Counted from the first letter of the stretch, positions 19,273 through 27,543 are shown. The stretch is 64,000 bases of DNA from an uncultured Prevotellaceae bacterium (GCA_902762325.1 CACWNV010000003.1:99302-163301); one strand, 5' to 3'. Program-made: numbers and translations. The notes: generated by a model not told the origin, from the sequence alone.

Positions 19273-20261
19273 AAAGAATCAGAATTGCCTTTTTTATAAG
19301 TATTATATGTCTTTTGCTAACAGCATCGTCTAACAACAAGACTACTATATTTATTATAGGAGACTCAACGGCAGCTAATAAGGTTCATCCAGAAACGAAC
19401 CCGGAAAGAGGGTGGGGGATGGTGTTACAAGGCTGCTTTGATGAACGAATCCTTGTAGACAACCATGCCGTAAACGGGCAGTCATCCAAGAGCTTCATTG
19501 ATGACGGACGTTGGCAGAAAGTAGTTGATAAAATAAAAAAAGGTGATTATGTGTTCATCCAGTTCGGACACAATGACGAGAAACCCAACCCTAAACGTCA
19601 TACTGATCCAGGTTCTACGTTCGATGACAATCTTCGTAAATTTGTCTCTGAGACACGGGCAAAAGGAGGAATCCCTGTGTTGTTTAATGCCGTAGTACGT
19701 CGTAATTTCTTGTTGAAGACAGATAACACGGTGGAAGATGAATCCTTGCGAAACTCAAAGTATGAAGATGAAATCGTGAATAGCGATACTTTGATCGATA
19801 CTCATGGAGCATATTTAATACCTCCTCGATCTGTAGCAAAGGAAATGAATGTTCCATTTGTTGATGCAAACCGACTTACGCATGATCTCGAACAGAGCAT
19901 GGGCATTGAAGGATCAAGGAAACTACACATGTGGTTTAAACCCGGCGAGATTGCTTCTATACCTGATGGACGTAAAGACAATACACATTATAATATTTAT
20001 GGTGCTCATGTCGTTGCCAATTTAATGGCTGACGCAATCGCTAAGGAGGTTCCTGCTCTTCGTAAATATGTCCGCCATTATGATTATGTCGTATCTTCCA
20101 TTGGCCGAGGCAATTATATGTCTTTGCAAACGGCAGTTGATGACGTCCCCGTAGGGAAGAAGACAAAGGTCTTAGTGTTAGACGGCAAGTGGGAGAAGCC
20201 TGTGATTCAGAAGGGGAAAAAGATAAAGTTTGTTGTCTTCTCAGATGCAGAAATACGGTAG
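19269..20261 (+). CDS. Rhamnogalacturonan acetylesterase-like SGNH hydrolase with a truncated pectinesterase tail
   Basis: Secreted esterase (family CE12 type) expected to remove acetyl groups from pectic rhamnogalacturonan. It has a signal peptide (about 1-20), block I nucleophile GDST (Ser33), [17 protein letters not shown] and the C-terminal [11 protein letters not shown] that supplies the catalytic Asp and His. After about residue 265, the sequence [20 protein letters not shown] resembles the opening of a pectin methylesterase domain (CE8), but it stops after about 60 residues, far short of the roughly 300 needed, and lacks the catalytic aspartates. The reading frame ends inside mutY. This looks like a CE12-CE8 fusion whose 3' part was deleted. 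The esterase half appears intact. Confidence 0.85.
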   Translation: MKRIRIAFFISIICLLLTASSNNKTTIFIIGDSTAANKVHPETNPERGWGMVLQGCFDERILVDNHAVNGQSSKSFIDDGRWQKVVDKIKKGDYVFIQFGHNDEKPNPKRHTDPGSTFDDNLRKFVSETRAKGGIPVLFNAVVRRNFLLKTDNTVEDESLRNSKYEDEIVNSDTLIDTHGAYLIPPRSVAKEMNVPFVDANRLTHDLEQSMGIEGSRKLHMWFKPGEIASIPDGRKDNTHYNIYGAHVVANLMADAIAKEVPALRKYVRHYDYVVSSIGRGNYMSLQTAVDDVPVGKKTKVLVLDGKWEKPVIQKGKKIKFVVFSDAEIR

Positions 20262-21258
20262 AAGTTTTTCTGATCTGTTATTAAGTTGGTTCTCTGTCAA
20301 CAAACGGCAGTTGCCTTGGCGAGAAACAAAAGACCCTTATGCCATCTGGCTTAGTGAGATTATTCTCCAGCAAACCCGTATCCAGCAGGGGATGAGTTAT
20401 TGGCAGCGCTTTATGCAAAAATATCCCACGGTTCAGATGCTTGCTGATGCCTCGGAAGATGAAGTCCTTCGTCTATGGCAGGGGTTAGGATATTACAGCC
20501 GGGCAAGAAATCTTCATACGGCAGCAAGGCAAATTGTTGAGATGGGGTCATTTCCATCTACGATTGAAACAATCCGTTCCTTAAAAGGAGTTGGTGACTA
20601 TACTGCCGCTGCGATAGGCTCAATTGCCTTTGGGCTACCAGAAGCAGTAGTAGATGGAAATGTGTATAGAGTGCTTTCAAGATGTTTTGGTATTGATACA
20701 CCTATTGATAGTACTCAGGGAAAGAAGACCTTCAAGTCTCTTGCACAAACACTCTTACCAGAAAATGCTTCTGATTTTAATCAGGCTATGATGGACTTCG
20801 GAGCCATACAATGTACTCCAACTTCTCCTCAGTGTACATCATGTCCATTAATTGAAATATGTGTTGCGTTCAATGAGAAGCGTGTAGCTTCATTACCGGT
20901 AAAGGGTAAGAGCATCAGAATAAAGGAAAGGCACTTTACTTATATATATATAAGGTGTAAGGGGGAAGTGGCTTTCCATCGTCGTGAGGGGAAAGACATC
21001 TGGCATGGTTTATGGGAACCTTTCCTTATTGAAGCGGGTGATCTTCCATGTTTCGGTGGAACTCTGACGCTATTATCCAAGGATGTTAAGCATATTCTTA
21101 CCCATCAGATTATTCATGCTGATTTCTTCCTTTTGGATATAGACGAGAAGCCTGAGCTTCCTCATGATTATATATGGATAAACGAAGATGAAGTCGATAA
21201 CTATGGTGTGCCTCGTCTGGTAGAATTGTTACTTGAGTGTATAGCTGAAAAGCAATAA
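20245..21258 (+). CDS. mutY: A/G-specific adenine DNA glycosylase
   Basis: Removes adenine mispaired with 8-oxoguanine. The ATG at 20245 gives 337 residues starting [12 protein letters not shown]; the frame is open from a TTG at 20230, but ATG is preferred. LPWRETKDPYAIWLSEIILQ is conserved in MutY. The helix-hairpin-helix and catalytic region contain GVGDYTAAAIGSIAFG. The [4Fe-4S] cysteines C190, C197, C200 and C206 follow C-x6-C-x2-C-x5-C. A C-terminal NUDIX-like domain begins near residue 222 and recognises 8-oxoG. The 5' end overlaps the degenerate tail of the esterase gene. The stop codon lies in the left arm of a terminator. Confidence 0.95.
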   Translation: MQKYGRSFSDLLLSWFSVNKRQLPWRETKDPYAIWLSEIILQQTRIQQGMSYWQRFMQKYPTVQMLADASEDEVLRLWQGLGYYSRARNLHTAARQIVEMGSFPSTIETIRSLKGVGDYTAAAIGSIAFGLPEAVVDGNVYRVLSRCFGIDTPIDSTQGKKTFKSLAQTLLPENASDFNQAMMDFGAIQCTPTSPQCTSCPLIEICVAFNEKRVASLPVKGKSIRIKERHFTYIYIRCKGEVAFHRREGKDIWHGLWEPFLIEAGDLPCFGGTLTLLSKDVKHILTHQIIHADFFLLDIDEKPELPHDYIWINEDEVDNYGVPRLVELLLECIAEKQ

Positions 21259-21290
21259 TCCCGGTCCTTGAAAAAGAACCGGGATTATTG
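21253..21290. terminator. Bidirectional terminator between mutY and rpmA
   Basis: Perfect 13-base-pair inverted repeat (21253-21265 with 21278-21290, arm CAATAATCCCGGT) with a 12-base loop. T-rich sequence follows on the plus strand. The mutY stop codon lies within the left arm. It lies 32 bases from the rpmA stop, so it can serve both convergent genes. Confidence 0.85.
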
Positions 21291-21322
21291 TTGTTTGTTT
21301 GGAATAAGATAACTATTATTTG

Positions 21323-21580
21323 TTAAGCTTCGGGTATTACATTTACAACACTCTTATCGCGACGTCCTTTGTGGAACTCAACTGTTCCGTCAACAAGTGC
21401 ATAAAGAGTATCATCTTTACCAATACCTACATTGCGACCTGGATTGTGCTTTGTACCACGCTGACGAACAATAATGTTTCCAGCAATACATTTCTGACCA
21501 CCCCAGATTTTAACGCCTAAACGTTGTGAAGCTGATTCACGACCGTTCTTAGAACTACCTACACCTTTTTTATGTGCCAT
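21323..21580 (-). CDS. rpmA: 50S ribosomal protein L27
   Basis: Component of the large ribosomal subunit whose N-terminus reaches towards the peptidyl transferase centre. The 85-residue protein begins [16 protein letters not shown] and contains [17 protein letters not shown], both diagnostic of L27. It has no N-terminal cleavable extension like that of Firmicutes. It lies 18 bases downstream of rplU, the standard L21-L27 operon. Confidence 0.98.
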   Translation of the reverse strand: MAHKKGVGSSKNGRESASQRLGVKIWGGQKCIAGNIIVRQRGTKHNPGRNVGIGKDDTLYALVDGTVEFHKGRRDKSVVNVIPEA

Positions 21581-21598
21581 TCTAAAATCCTCCTTAAT

Positions 21599-21916
21599 TT
21601 AAGCAATTACTTGTTTTACTTCAACCTGTGTGAACTGCTGGCGATGACCGTTCTTTTTACGGTAATCCTTACGTCTCTTCATCTTGAAGACGATTACCTT
21701 CTCACCTTTTACAAGTGGGTTCAACACTTCAACTACAACCTTGGCTCCTTCTACAGTTGGAGCACCTACTGTGACAACACCCTCGTTATCTACGAGCAGC
21801 ACTTTGTCAAATTCAACAGTTTTGCCGGCTTCCGCATCTTTAATACGGTTAACAAAAAGCTTCTGACCTTGTTCAACCTTAAACTGCTGACCGTTAATTT
21901 CTACAATAGCGTACAT
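21599..21916 (-). CDS. rplU: 50S ribosomal protein L21
   Basis: Binds 23S rRNA in the large subunit. The 105-residue protein starts [18 protein letters not shown] and carries the [18 protein letters not shown] segment typical of L21. It is the first gene of the rplU-rpmA operon. Its leader (21917 to about 21995) contains a small hairpin. Confidence 0.98.
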   Translation of the reverse strand: MYAIVEINGQQFKVEQGQKLFVNRIKDAEAGKTVEFDKVLLVDNEGVVTVGAPTVEGAKVVVEVLNPLVKGEKVIVFKMKRRKDYRKKNGHRQQFTQVEVKQVIA

Positions 21917-21996
21917 TAATATTTATTTTAAACGGGTTTTTCCGCATGGCGATTGTCTTTGTGACAATGCTTGTTCGAGCCAGTACGGACTAAATC
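21917..21996 (-). promoter_or_regulatory. Leader of the rplU-rpmA mRNA with a hairpin
   Basis: About 80 bases lie between the inferred transcription start and the L21 start codon. A perfect 6-base-pair stem (21952-21957 with 21963-21968, ATTGTC/GACAAT, 5-base loop) sits in the middle. Ribosomal protein leaders often bind their own product; here that role is only a guess, and I do not recognise a known leader family. Confidence 0.35.
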
Positions 21997-22001
21997 GGGT
22001 G

Positions 22002-22009
22002 CAAAATTA
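22002..22009 (-). promoter_or_regulatory. -7 element for rplU-rpmA
   Basis: Minus-strand TAATTTTG matches TAnnTTTG, about 86 bases upstream of the L21 start codon. No TTTG is found at the expected spacing. Confidence 0.55.
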
Positions 22010-22105
22010 CTAATTATACTTGATATTCTTTCATTTTACAAATAACATTATTGACACTATTAACTCTAATTAACTTTCTTGTATATAAAGTATCATTACA
22101 GATAG

Positions 22106-22230
22106 TCCGAATATGGTTTGGTCGCCCTAAACATATCGTTTAGGGCAGCTAAACATATCATTTAGAACACGTAAATGTATCATTTAGAACACGTAAACGT
22201 ATCGTTTAGGTAGAGTTAACCTAAACTCTT
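22106..22230. repeat. Palindrome array B: TAAAC-N5-GTTTA units at 22-base period
   Basis: Four units start at 22128, 22150, 22172 and 22194, again exactly 22 bases apart: TAAACATATCGTTTA, TAAACATATCATTTA, TAAATGTATCATTTA and TAAACGTATCGTTTA. In-phase degenerate units occur at 22106 and 22216. Two consecutive linkers are identical (GAACACG), which suggests local tandem duplication. All four cores have the same orientation (nTATC). The array lies between the minus-strand rplU promoter and the plus-strand promoter of the candidate RNA. Confidence 0.85.
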
Positions 22231-22319
22231 TCAATAGTAATTATTAAAAGGTATATCAAAATCAGATGTTTTGTCTGTACTAAATTCAATTACATTGATA
22301 TTTTTTTCTTATATTTTGT

Positions 22320-22349
22320 TTTGTATTTCAAAATTAATATGTATCTTTG
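22320..22349 (+). promoter_or_regulatory. Promoter of the candidate ncRNA
   Basis: TTTG (22320-22323) and TATCTTTG (22342-22349) are separated by 18 bases, close to the Bacteroidetes consensus. A transcript would start near 22353-22357. Confidence 0.65.
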
Positions 22350-22354
22350 CAATT

Positions 22355-22554
22355 GAAAAATGGATTGAATGTCTTGTTGAATGGCTTCCATTCTCTTACG
22401 TCGTGTATAACTGTAAAGCGTAAGTTTACACTTTAGACATGAGATAGTAAGAAAGCATTTTAATCCATGGCTGTACTTAATGTACGGCTTTAAAGTTGGA
22501 TTCTCGTGTTCATTGTGCGGTGTGGGACATTATGTCTCATGCTGCACTTTTTTT
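22355..22554 (+). ncRNA. Candidate structured small RNA, about 200 nt
   Basis: A stretch without a credible open frame begins just after a promoter and ends at a strong intrinsic terminator. Visible helices: ATGGATT (22360-22366) with AATCCAT (22462-22468), a long-range closing stem; GAATGG/CCATTC hairpin (22379-22393); CTTACG/CGTAAG (22395-22400 with 22419-22424); GCTGTAC/GTACGGC hairpin (22470-22488). AATCCA can alternatively pair with TGGATT at 22497-22502, so two folds are possible. It lacks the conserved cores of tmRNA, RNase P RNA and SRP RNA. Its size and layout would suit a 6S-type (Bacteroidales-1) RNA, but I cannot confirm that. The next gene has its own promoter, so this is probably an independent transcript and not a leader. 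Confidence 0.6.
22515..22554 (+). terminator. Terminator of the candidate ncRNA
   Basis: Arms 22515-22530 and 22532-22547 pair over 16 positions, including several G-U pairs; the innermost pairs would open as the loop. Seven T residues follow (22548-22554). Classical Rho-independent form. Confidence 0.85.
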
Positions 22555-22590
22555 ATAGTAGAGACACATCTGAAAATATAATTCATATAA

Positions 22591-22621
22591 TTTGTATATT
22601 TAAAAAAAATGCTTATCTTTG
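22591..22621 (+). promoter_or_regulatory. Promoter of the GH109-type gene
   Basis: TTTG (22591-22594) and TATCTTTG (22614-22621) with a 19-base spacer: an exact match to the Bacteroidetes sigma consensus. The ATG is 24 bases downstream. Confidence 0.8.
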
Positions 22622-22644
22622 TGACATAATATAAGCTTACTAAT

Positions 22645-24198
22645 ATGAAGAAAGTATTTTTGTTTTTTGGAGTGTTGATTGGACTATTCTTGTTTAATCA
22701 ACAAACTTATGGGCAGTTTAACTATTGGCCCCATAAGATAAATAATGGGATTATAGAACTGACATCTCCGTCAAGGGAAGTAGGTCAACAACATGCCTTG
22801 GGACTTACTGTACCAAAGATGGATGTCGTACGTGTGGCATTTGTCGGCTTAGGAATGCGTGGTCCTGGTGCTGTAGAAAGATGGACGCATATTCCAGGCA
22901 TTCAGATCATGGCGCTCTGTGACTATGAAAAGGAACGTGCTGAGAGGTGCCAGAATTATCTTAGAGCAGCATCAATGCCGCCGGCAGACATCTATAGCGG
23001 TGAATATGGTTATAAAGAGCTTTGCAAACGGACGGATATAGACGTCGTTTACATCGCTACAGACTGGTTGCACCATTTTAGTGTTGCAAAAGAAGCGCTT
23101 GAAAGTGGTAAGCATGTTGCAATTGAAGTACCATCAGCCATGAACATGTCTGAGATCTGGCAACTCATTGACCTGTCAGAAAAGAAACGCCTTCATGTAA
23201 TGATGCTTGAGAATTGCTGCTACGACTTCTTTGAACTCAATTCGCTTAACATGGCTCAAAAGGGACTGTTCGGAGAAGTAATATACGTACAAGGTGCATA
23301 CCGTCATGAATTGTCTCCCTTCTGGAGTGAGTATTGGAAGAAGGACGCGAATGACAAATTAGGTTGGCGTTTAGATTACAATCAGAAATTCCGTGGAGAT
23401 GTGTATGCCACTCATGGATTAGGTCCGATTGCACAAGTTCTGAATATCCACCGTGGAGATAGGATGAAGACCTTAGTTGCCATGGATACCAAATCATTTA
23501 ACGGCAAGCGATTTGTTGAACAACGTACAGGTGAGCCATGCACGGAATTCAGAAATGGCGATCATACAACAACATTAATTTCTACCGAAAAGGGAAAAGT
23601 CATTGAAGTGCATCATAATGTGATGACTCCTCAGCCCTATAATCGTATGTATCAATTGACTGGAACTATTGGTTTTGCAAATAAATATCCCGTAGAAGGT
23701 TACTCCTTTAACTCAGAAAACTTGAATAAGGCTGGTGTTGAGGTGGATAATCTAAGCGGACATGAGTATCTCAATGATAAAGAAAAGAACCTGCTTGTTA
23801 ATAAGTTTAAGAGTCCATTAGTTACCAAGTATGGAGAAATAGCCAAGAAAGTAGGCGGACATGGCGGAATGGACTTCATCATGGATGCTCGTTTAGTTTA
23901 TTGTCTGCGTAACGGATTACCGCTTGATATTGATGTATATGATTTAGCAGAATGGTGTTGCCTTGCTGAATTAGGCAGCCTTTCCATGGACAATGGCAAC
24001 CTTCCTGTTGCGGTTCCTGACTTTACCCGTGGACATTGGAATGACAAAAAGCGATATGAACACGCTTATGCATCGAAAGAACAAGAAGCTATAACAGATT
24101 CAACAGCTATTGCCTTTACTACCAGTCTAAAAGAAAAAGGTGCGAAGTACTGGGCAAAGGTTGCTAAAAAAGAAGCTAAAGCGAAGAAACAAAAATAA
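22645..24198 (+). CDS. Gfo/Idh/MocA-fold protein of GH109 type, exported
   Basis: Family GH109 enzymes use a bound NAD cofactor to cleave alpha-N-acetylgalactosamine and similar sugars by a redox-elimination mechanism. The 517-residue protein has a hydrophobic signal peptide (about 1-23), then a Rossmann fold with GLGMRG at 68-73. Highly conserved stretches include YIATDWLHHFSVAKEA, KHVAIEVPSAMN and LENCCYDFFELN, which strongly resemble Bacteroides GH109 proteins. The C-terminus is lysine-rich. The signal appears to be Sec-type, with no twin arginine, which raises the question of how NAD is loaded outside the cytoplasm. Single-gene unit with its own promoter and a terminator at 24212-24245. 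GH109 specificity is inferred; a sugar dehydrogenase is the alternative. Confidence 0.82.
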   Translation: MKKVFLFFGVLIGLFLFNQQTYGQFNYWPHKINNGIIELTSPSREVGQQHALGLTVPKMDVVRVAFVGLGMRGPGAVERWTHIPGIQIMALCDYEKERAERCQNYLRAASMPPADIYSGEYGYKELCKRTDIDVVYIATDWLHHFSVAKEALESGKHVAIEVPSAMNMSEIWQLIDLSEKKRLHVMMLENCCYDFFELNSLNMAQKGLFGEVIYVQGAYRHELSPFWSEYWKKDANDKLGWRLDYNQKFRGDVYATHGLGPIAQVLNIHRGDRMKTLVAMDTKSFNGKRFVEQRTGEPCTEFRNGDHTTTLISTEKGKVIEVHHNVMTPQPYNRMYQLTGTIGFANKYPVEGYSFNSENLNKAGVEVDNLSGHEYLNDKEKNLLVNKFKSPLVTKYGEIAKKVGGHGGMDFIMDARLVYCLRNGLPLDIDVYDLAEWCCLAELGSLSMDNGNLPVAVPDFTRGHWNDKKRYEHAYASKEQEAITDSTAIAFTTSLKEKGAKYWAKVAKKEAKAKKQK

Positions 24199-24211
24199 AG
24201 ATGTATCAAAT

Positions 24212-24245
24212 AAAAATCCTGCCTATACATATAGACAGGATTTTT
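24212..24245. terminator. Bidirectional terminator between the GH109-type gene and rpoD
   Basis: AAAAATCCTG (24212-24221) pairs with CAGGATTTTT (24236-24245), with an inner CTAT/ATAG helix. A T tract follows on the plus strand and on the minus strand the mirror A/T run is equally suitable. It serves both convergent genes. Confidence 0.85.
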
Positions 24246-24253
24246 TATTCTTT

Positions 24254-25126
24254 TTATCCTAAGTATTTCATGAGAATTTTAGCATTGCCGCTATCACGAA
24301 GTTTTGCAATACTCTTCTCACGAATCTGACGTACGCGTTCACGAGTAAGGCCTAACTGATCTCCAATCTCCTCCAGACCTTTTTCATGACAACCAATGCC
24401 AAAACATTCACGGATGATGGTTATCTCCCTTTCTTTAAGCACTTTGTTCAGGACAGAGTTTAGTTCTAATGCCATCGATTCATGATCAACCTGACGGTCT
24501 GTGCGACTATCATCACCTGATGCCATTACATCAAGCATACAATTATCCTCACCATCTTGGAATGGAGCATCAATACTAACGTGATGTCCGTCAGCCATCA
24601 AGCTCTGACCTATCTTTTCCTCATCTAACTTTGTGGCATCAGATAACTCAGAAACAGAAGGATGACGCTGGTTCTCTTGCTCGAACTTATTAATCTCATG
24701 ATTGATTTTGTTCAAGGAACCAACTTGATTGAGTGGCAAACGAACAATTCGACTCTGCTCAGCAATAGCTTGAAGGATGCTTTGACGAATCCACCACACA
24801 GCATACGAGATGAACTTGAATCCTCGAGTTTCATCAAACTTTTGGGCGGCTTTAATCAAACCAATATTTCCTTCATCTATTAAGTCTGTTAAAGTTAGTC
24901 CCTGATGCTGATATTGCTTTGCAACAGAAACTACAAAACGAAGATTGGCAGTTACTAATTTGTCTTTTGCACGTTCTCCTTCAGGTCCTCCTTTTTTTAT
25001 TTTTTGAGCTAACTCTATTTCTTCATCTATCGAAATAAGCGGAGCACGTCCAATTTCCACAAGGTACTTGTCTAATGCTTCACTTGATCGGTTTGTGATA
25101 CTTTTCTGTATCTTTAATTGTCTCAT
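24254..25126 (-). CDS. rpoD: Primary RNA polymerase sigma factor (short Bacteroidetes RpoD/SigA)
   Basis: Directs RNA polymerase to housekeeping promoters of the TTTG/TAnnTTTG type that are seen throughout this window. At 290 residues it has the typical short Bacteroidetes form, with little region 1.1. Region 1.2 is at the start (SSEALDKYLVEIGR). Region 2 contains ANLRFVVSVAKQYQ and FKFISYAVWWIRQSILQA, the -7 recognition and melting segment. Region 3 has SLNKINHEINKF and region 4 has LGLTRERVRQIREKSIAKLR, the helix-turn-helix for the upstream element. Region 4 has the unusual segment FGIGCHEKGLEEIGDQ. Single gene flanked by a terminator. Confidence 0.93.
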   Translation of the reverse strand: MRQLKIQKSITNRSSEALDKYLVEIGRAPLISIDEEIELAQKIKKGGPEGERAKDKLVTANLRFVVSVAKQYQHQGLTLTDLIDEGNIGLIKAAQKFDETRGFKFISYAVWWIRQSILQAIAEQSRIVRLPLNQVGSLNKINHEINKFEQENQRHPSVSELSDATKLDEEKIGQSLMADGHHVSIDAPFQDGEDNCMLDVMASGDDSRTDRQVDHESMALELNSVLNKVLKEREITIIRECFGIGCHEKGLEEIGDQLGLTRERVRQIREKSIAKLRDSGNAKILMKYLG

Positions 25127-25194
25127 CTTTTACCTTAATTCTTCTAATTTCTTGAATATCAAGAAAATAACTACAATATATCCTTTAAACGCCG

Positions 25195-25202
25195 CAAATT
25201 TA
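25195..25202 (-). promoter_or_regulatory. -7 element for rpoD
   Basis: Minus-strand TAAATTTG matches TAnnTTTG, about 70 bases upstream of the rpoD start codon. The upstream element is not clear. Confidence 0.5.
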
Positions 25203-25256
25203 CATTTTTTTTCTAAAACTTGCGACTTTTATCAGTGATTTTAAAGTTAAATATAC

Positions 25257-25994
25257 TTAATGTTTCAATATCAGCTCTGCTTTAGCAAGGTCTTCTGGCG
25301 TGTCTATTCCTACGGTTTCTATGTTTGTAATTCCTACTTTGATACGATAACCGTTTTGTATCCATCGTAATTGTTCGAGACTTTCTGCTAATTCTAAAGA
25401 AGATTGTGGAAGTTGAGTTATTTCCTTCAGCACTTCAGTGCGGTATGCATATAGACCGATATGTTTCAGGAAAGGATAATGTTGTAGCCACTCTTTTTTT
25501 TCTACACCACGGACAAATGGAATAACACTCCTTGAAAAATATATGGCAAATCCATTGTTGTCAACAACTATCTTCGGTGAATTTGGATTATCTATTGCAT
25601 CAACGGATGTAAATGGAATACCAAGTGTTGCAATCTGAGTGTTTTTATCCTGGAAACTCTTGCATATAGTCTCTATCTGAGAAGGGTGAATAAAGGGTTC
25701 ATCTCCTTGGACATTTACGATAACATCCCAATCACCATTGAGTATACTTACAGCTTCTTCTATTCTGTCAGTACCACTTCTATGGTTCGGAGAGGTCATT
25801 ACAACTTTACCGCCAAATTCTTCCACATGATTGAATATCTGCTGATTGTCAGTTGCAACATACACGTCGTCTATTACCATCTTAACTTGTTCATAAACCC
25901 TTTGTATAACGGTCTTTCCGCCTAATAGGGCAAGGGGTTTCCCGGGGAAACGTGTTGATGCAAATCTTGCTGGTATAATACAAACAACTTTCAT
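25257..25994 (-). CDS. kdsB: 3-deoxy-manno-octulosonate cytidylyltransferase (CMP-Kdo synthetase)
   Basis: Activates Kdo with CTP for attachment to lipid A in the LPS inner core. With the ATG at 25994 the protein has 245 residues and starts MKVVCIIPARFASTRFPGKP, the nucleotide-binding signature. VQGDEPFIHPSQIE is also diagnostic. The open frame extends upstream to 26090, overlapping the preceding gene; that extension has no relation to the family and is rejected. An ATG at 26000 would add two residues. It lies 20 bases after the DUF5687 gene, apparently last in the ftsK-led group. Confidence 0.93.
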   Translation of the reverse strand: MKVVCIIPARFASTRFPGKPLALLGGKTVIQRVYEQVKMVIDDVYVATDNQQIFNHVEEFGGKVVMTSPNHRSGTDRIEEAVSILNGDWDVIVNVQGDEPFIHPSQIETICKSFQDKNTQIATLGIPFTSVDAIDNPNSPKIVVDNNGFAIYFSRSVIPFVRGVEKKEWLQHYPFLKHIGLYAYRTEVLKEITQLPQSSLELAESLEQLRWIQNGYRIKVGITNIETVGIDTPEDLAKAELILKH

Positions 25995-26014
25995 ATTCAT
26001 TGTAATAATAAATG

Positions 26015-27514
26015 TTATCGTGAAGACCTGAAACCTTCTAACAATACATATTTTTTCCTCATCATTCGCTGATAGATATTGCGTAACCATATCTTATGTG
26101 TGATAACAAAGAAACCACCCACAACAAACATGATGAGATAAGAAACATTCTCACTGAAGAATAATTGTAATACAGATACAAATATTACAGGGATGAAAAA
26201 GGTTACTAACTCGGCTACTATCTGGAAATAATTATTCTCCATGCCATTCTTTGCCGTTAGCTTTGTGTTTAAAGGAACTGACTGTTTATTATAGACAGCC
26301 ATCTGCATCAAAATAAAGTATTGGAAGCCGGCGGTGAAAACAGCATAGGAAATCAACATGAATATTGACCATTTTCCAGCAAGAATTGTAGGAAACATCA
26401 ATGCAAAAGGTATTATCAGTATGATACAAAAGAAATAATACTTTGCCTGTAATAGCTTCAAGATGTTCTCATGTCTCATCATCAGGCAATCAATATAATT
26501 GCCTTCATTGCACATTACTTTCACAAGTAGCATGCCTCCAAATACCACATAATTATATATACACCAGAAATTAGTCATGTATGTAGTATCATAGATGTCA
26601 GAGAACGATATGATCAGGCTTAATAACAGGACTATCACCGAGGCAAAAATAAAACTCTTTCTGGGGTTCTTATTACGGAGAATAGACTTGATTTCCAATT
26701 TAAGATATTGTCCCGTTTCGCCAAATTTCTCTAAGAAACTGAATTGACTGACAGTATGAAGCGTCTTTACATTCGTTTTAGCCAGTTCTTTTTCAATATG
26801 TACATACTGGAGCTTCCTGTTAATAATTACACATATTATTAATAGGGCTAAAGGTATCAAATAAGGCAAAAAACTTCCTTCAGATATCAAGGTGCCTAAC
26901 TTTGCGTAAAACTCGAACATACTTTCAATGCCACCTATGAAAGCAGGAATGAGCACAATTAAATATACTCCTATGGGAATGAGCCAATAGAGCAAAGAGT
27001 CATTAATCAAAGTTCTGACAATTGCGTACCACTGGCTGTTAGCTAAAAGGAACAAATACCATGAAAGCAAGACCCCCAATGTGACTAAAATACCCTCGCT
27101 GAAAACAACAGACATTAAAGCGTAGGGAATTAACATAATCATCCATGTCAGATTTCCCCAATTGAACATGGAATTAAAGATAAAAGAGTCTACGCAACTA
27201 TACTTTGATATGGGCAACAATATATATGGCTTAACAAGTTGGGCTGGCGTCTGTTGAGCCATGAAGCGGATCATGAAGTCAAGAAACAACGTGAATGGCA
27301 ACATTGCCATAATAAACTCAACAGAAGTGAAAGAGCGACTGTCGTTGGCTATCAACGCAAATATTATAGCAAAGAAAACTAAATAGAAGACAATCATCGC
27401 AAAGACGATAGCCAATAACCACTTAGCCGCTTTGTTCTGTGCAAAGTTAATTGAACGTTTCTCGGATAGTTTCCGATGTCGCCTTAGCTCTTTAATAATC
27501 TGTAGCCTATTCAT
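26015..27514 (-). CDS. DUF5687-type polytopic membrane protein, putative ABC transporter permease
   Basis: 499-residue inner-membrane protein with about ten to twelve hydrophobic segments in two blocks separated by a cytoplasmic stretch at about 235-280 (LAKTNVKTLHTVSQFSFLEK). The charged N-terminus (MNRLQIIKELRRHRKLSEKR) fits DUF5687. In other Bacteroidetes such genes normally stand beside an ABC ATPase. Here the immediate neighbours are a LolA-like gene (29 bases upstream) and kdsB. An unpaired ABC ATPase sits at 35162-35884 and could be the partner. The transported substrate is unknown. Confidence 0.7.
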   Translation of the reverse strand: MNRLQIIKELRRHRKLSEKRSINFAQNKAAKWLLAIVFAMIVFYLVFFAIIFALIANDSRSFTSVEFIMAMLPFTLFLDFMIRFMAQQTPAQLVKPYILLPISKYSCVDSFIFNSMFNWGNLTWMIMLIPYALMSVVFSEGILVTLGVLLSWYLFLLANSQWYAIVRTLINDSLLYWLIPIGVYLIVLIPAFIGGIESMFEFYAKLGTLISEGSFLPYLIPLALLIICVIINRKLQYVHIEKELAKTNVKTLHTVSQFSFLEKFGETGQYLKLEIKSILRNKNPRKSFIFASVIVLLLSLIISFSDIYDTTYMTNFWCIYNYVVFGGMLLVKVMCNEGNYIDCLMMRHENILKLLQAKYYFFCIILIIPFALMFPTILAGKWSIFMLISYAVFTAGFQYFILMQMAVYNKQSVPLNTKLTAKNGMENNYFQIVAELVTFFIPVIFVSVLQLFFSENVSYLIMFVVGGFFVITHKIWLRNIYQRMMRKKYVLLEGFRSSR

Positions 27515-27543
27515 GTTAAACTATGGTTATAGATGAAATGAAA

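Noticed and set aside
21323-21919. Plus-strand frames of 66 and 115 codons in the L21/L27 region
   Set aside because: They are antisense to two clearly identified ribosomal protein genes.
22231-22319. Further repeat or small gene in the gap after array B
   Set aside because: Only AT-rich sequence with no open frame, helix or repeat that I could support.
26001-26090. N-terminal extension of KdsB
   Set aside because: It overlaps the DUF5687 coding region, and the family begins at MKVVCIIPARF.
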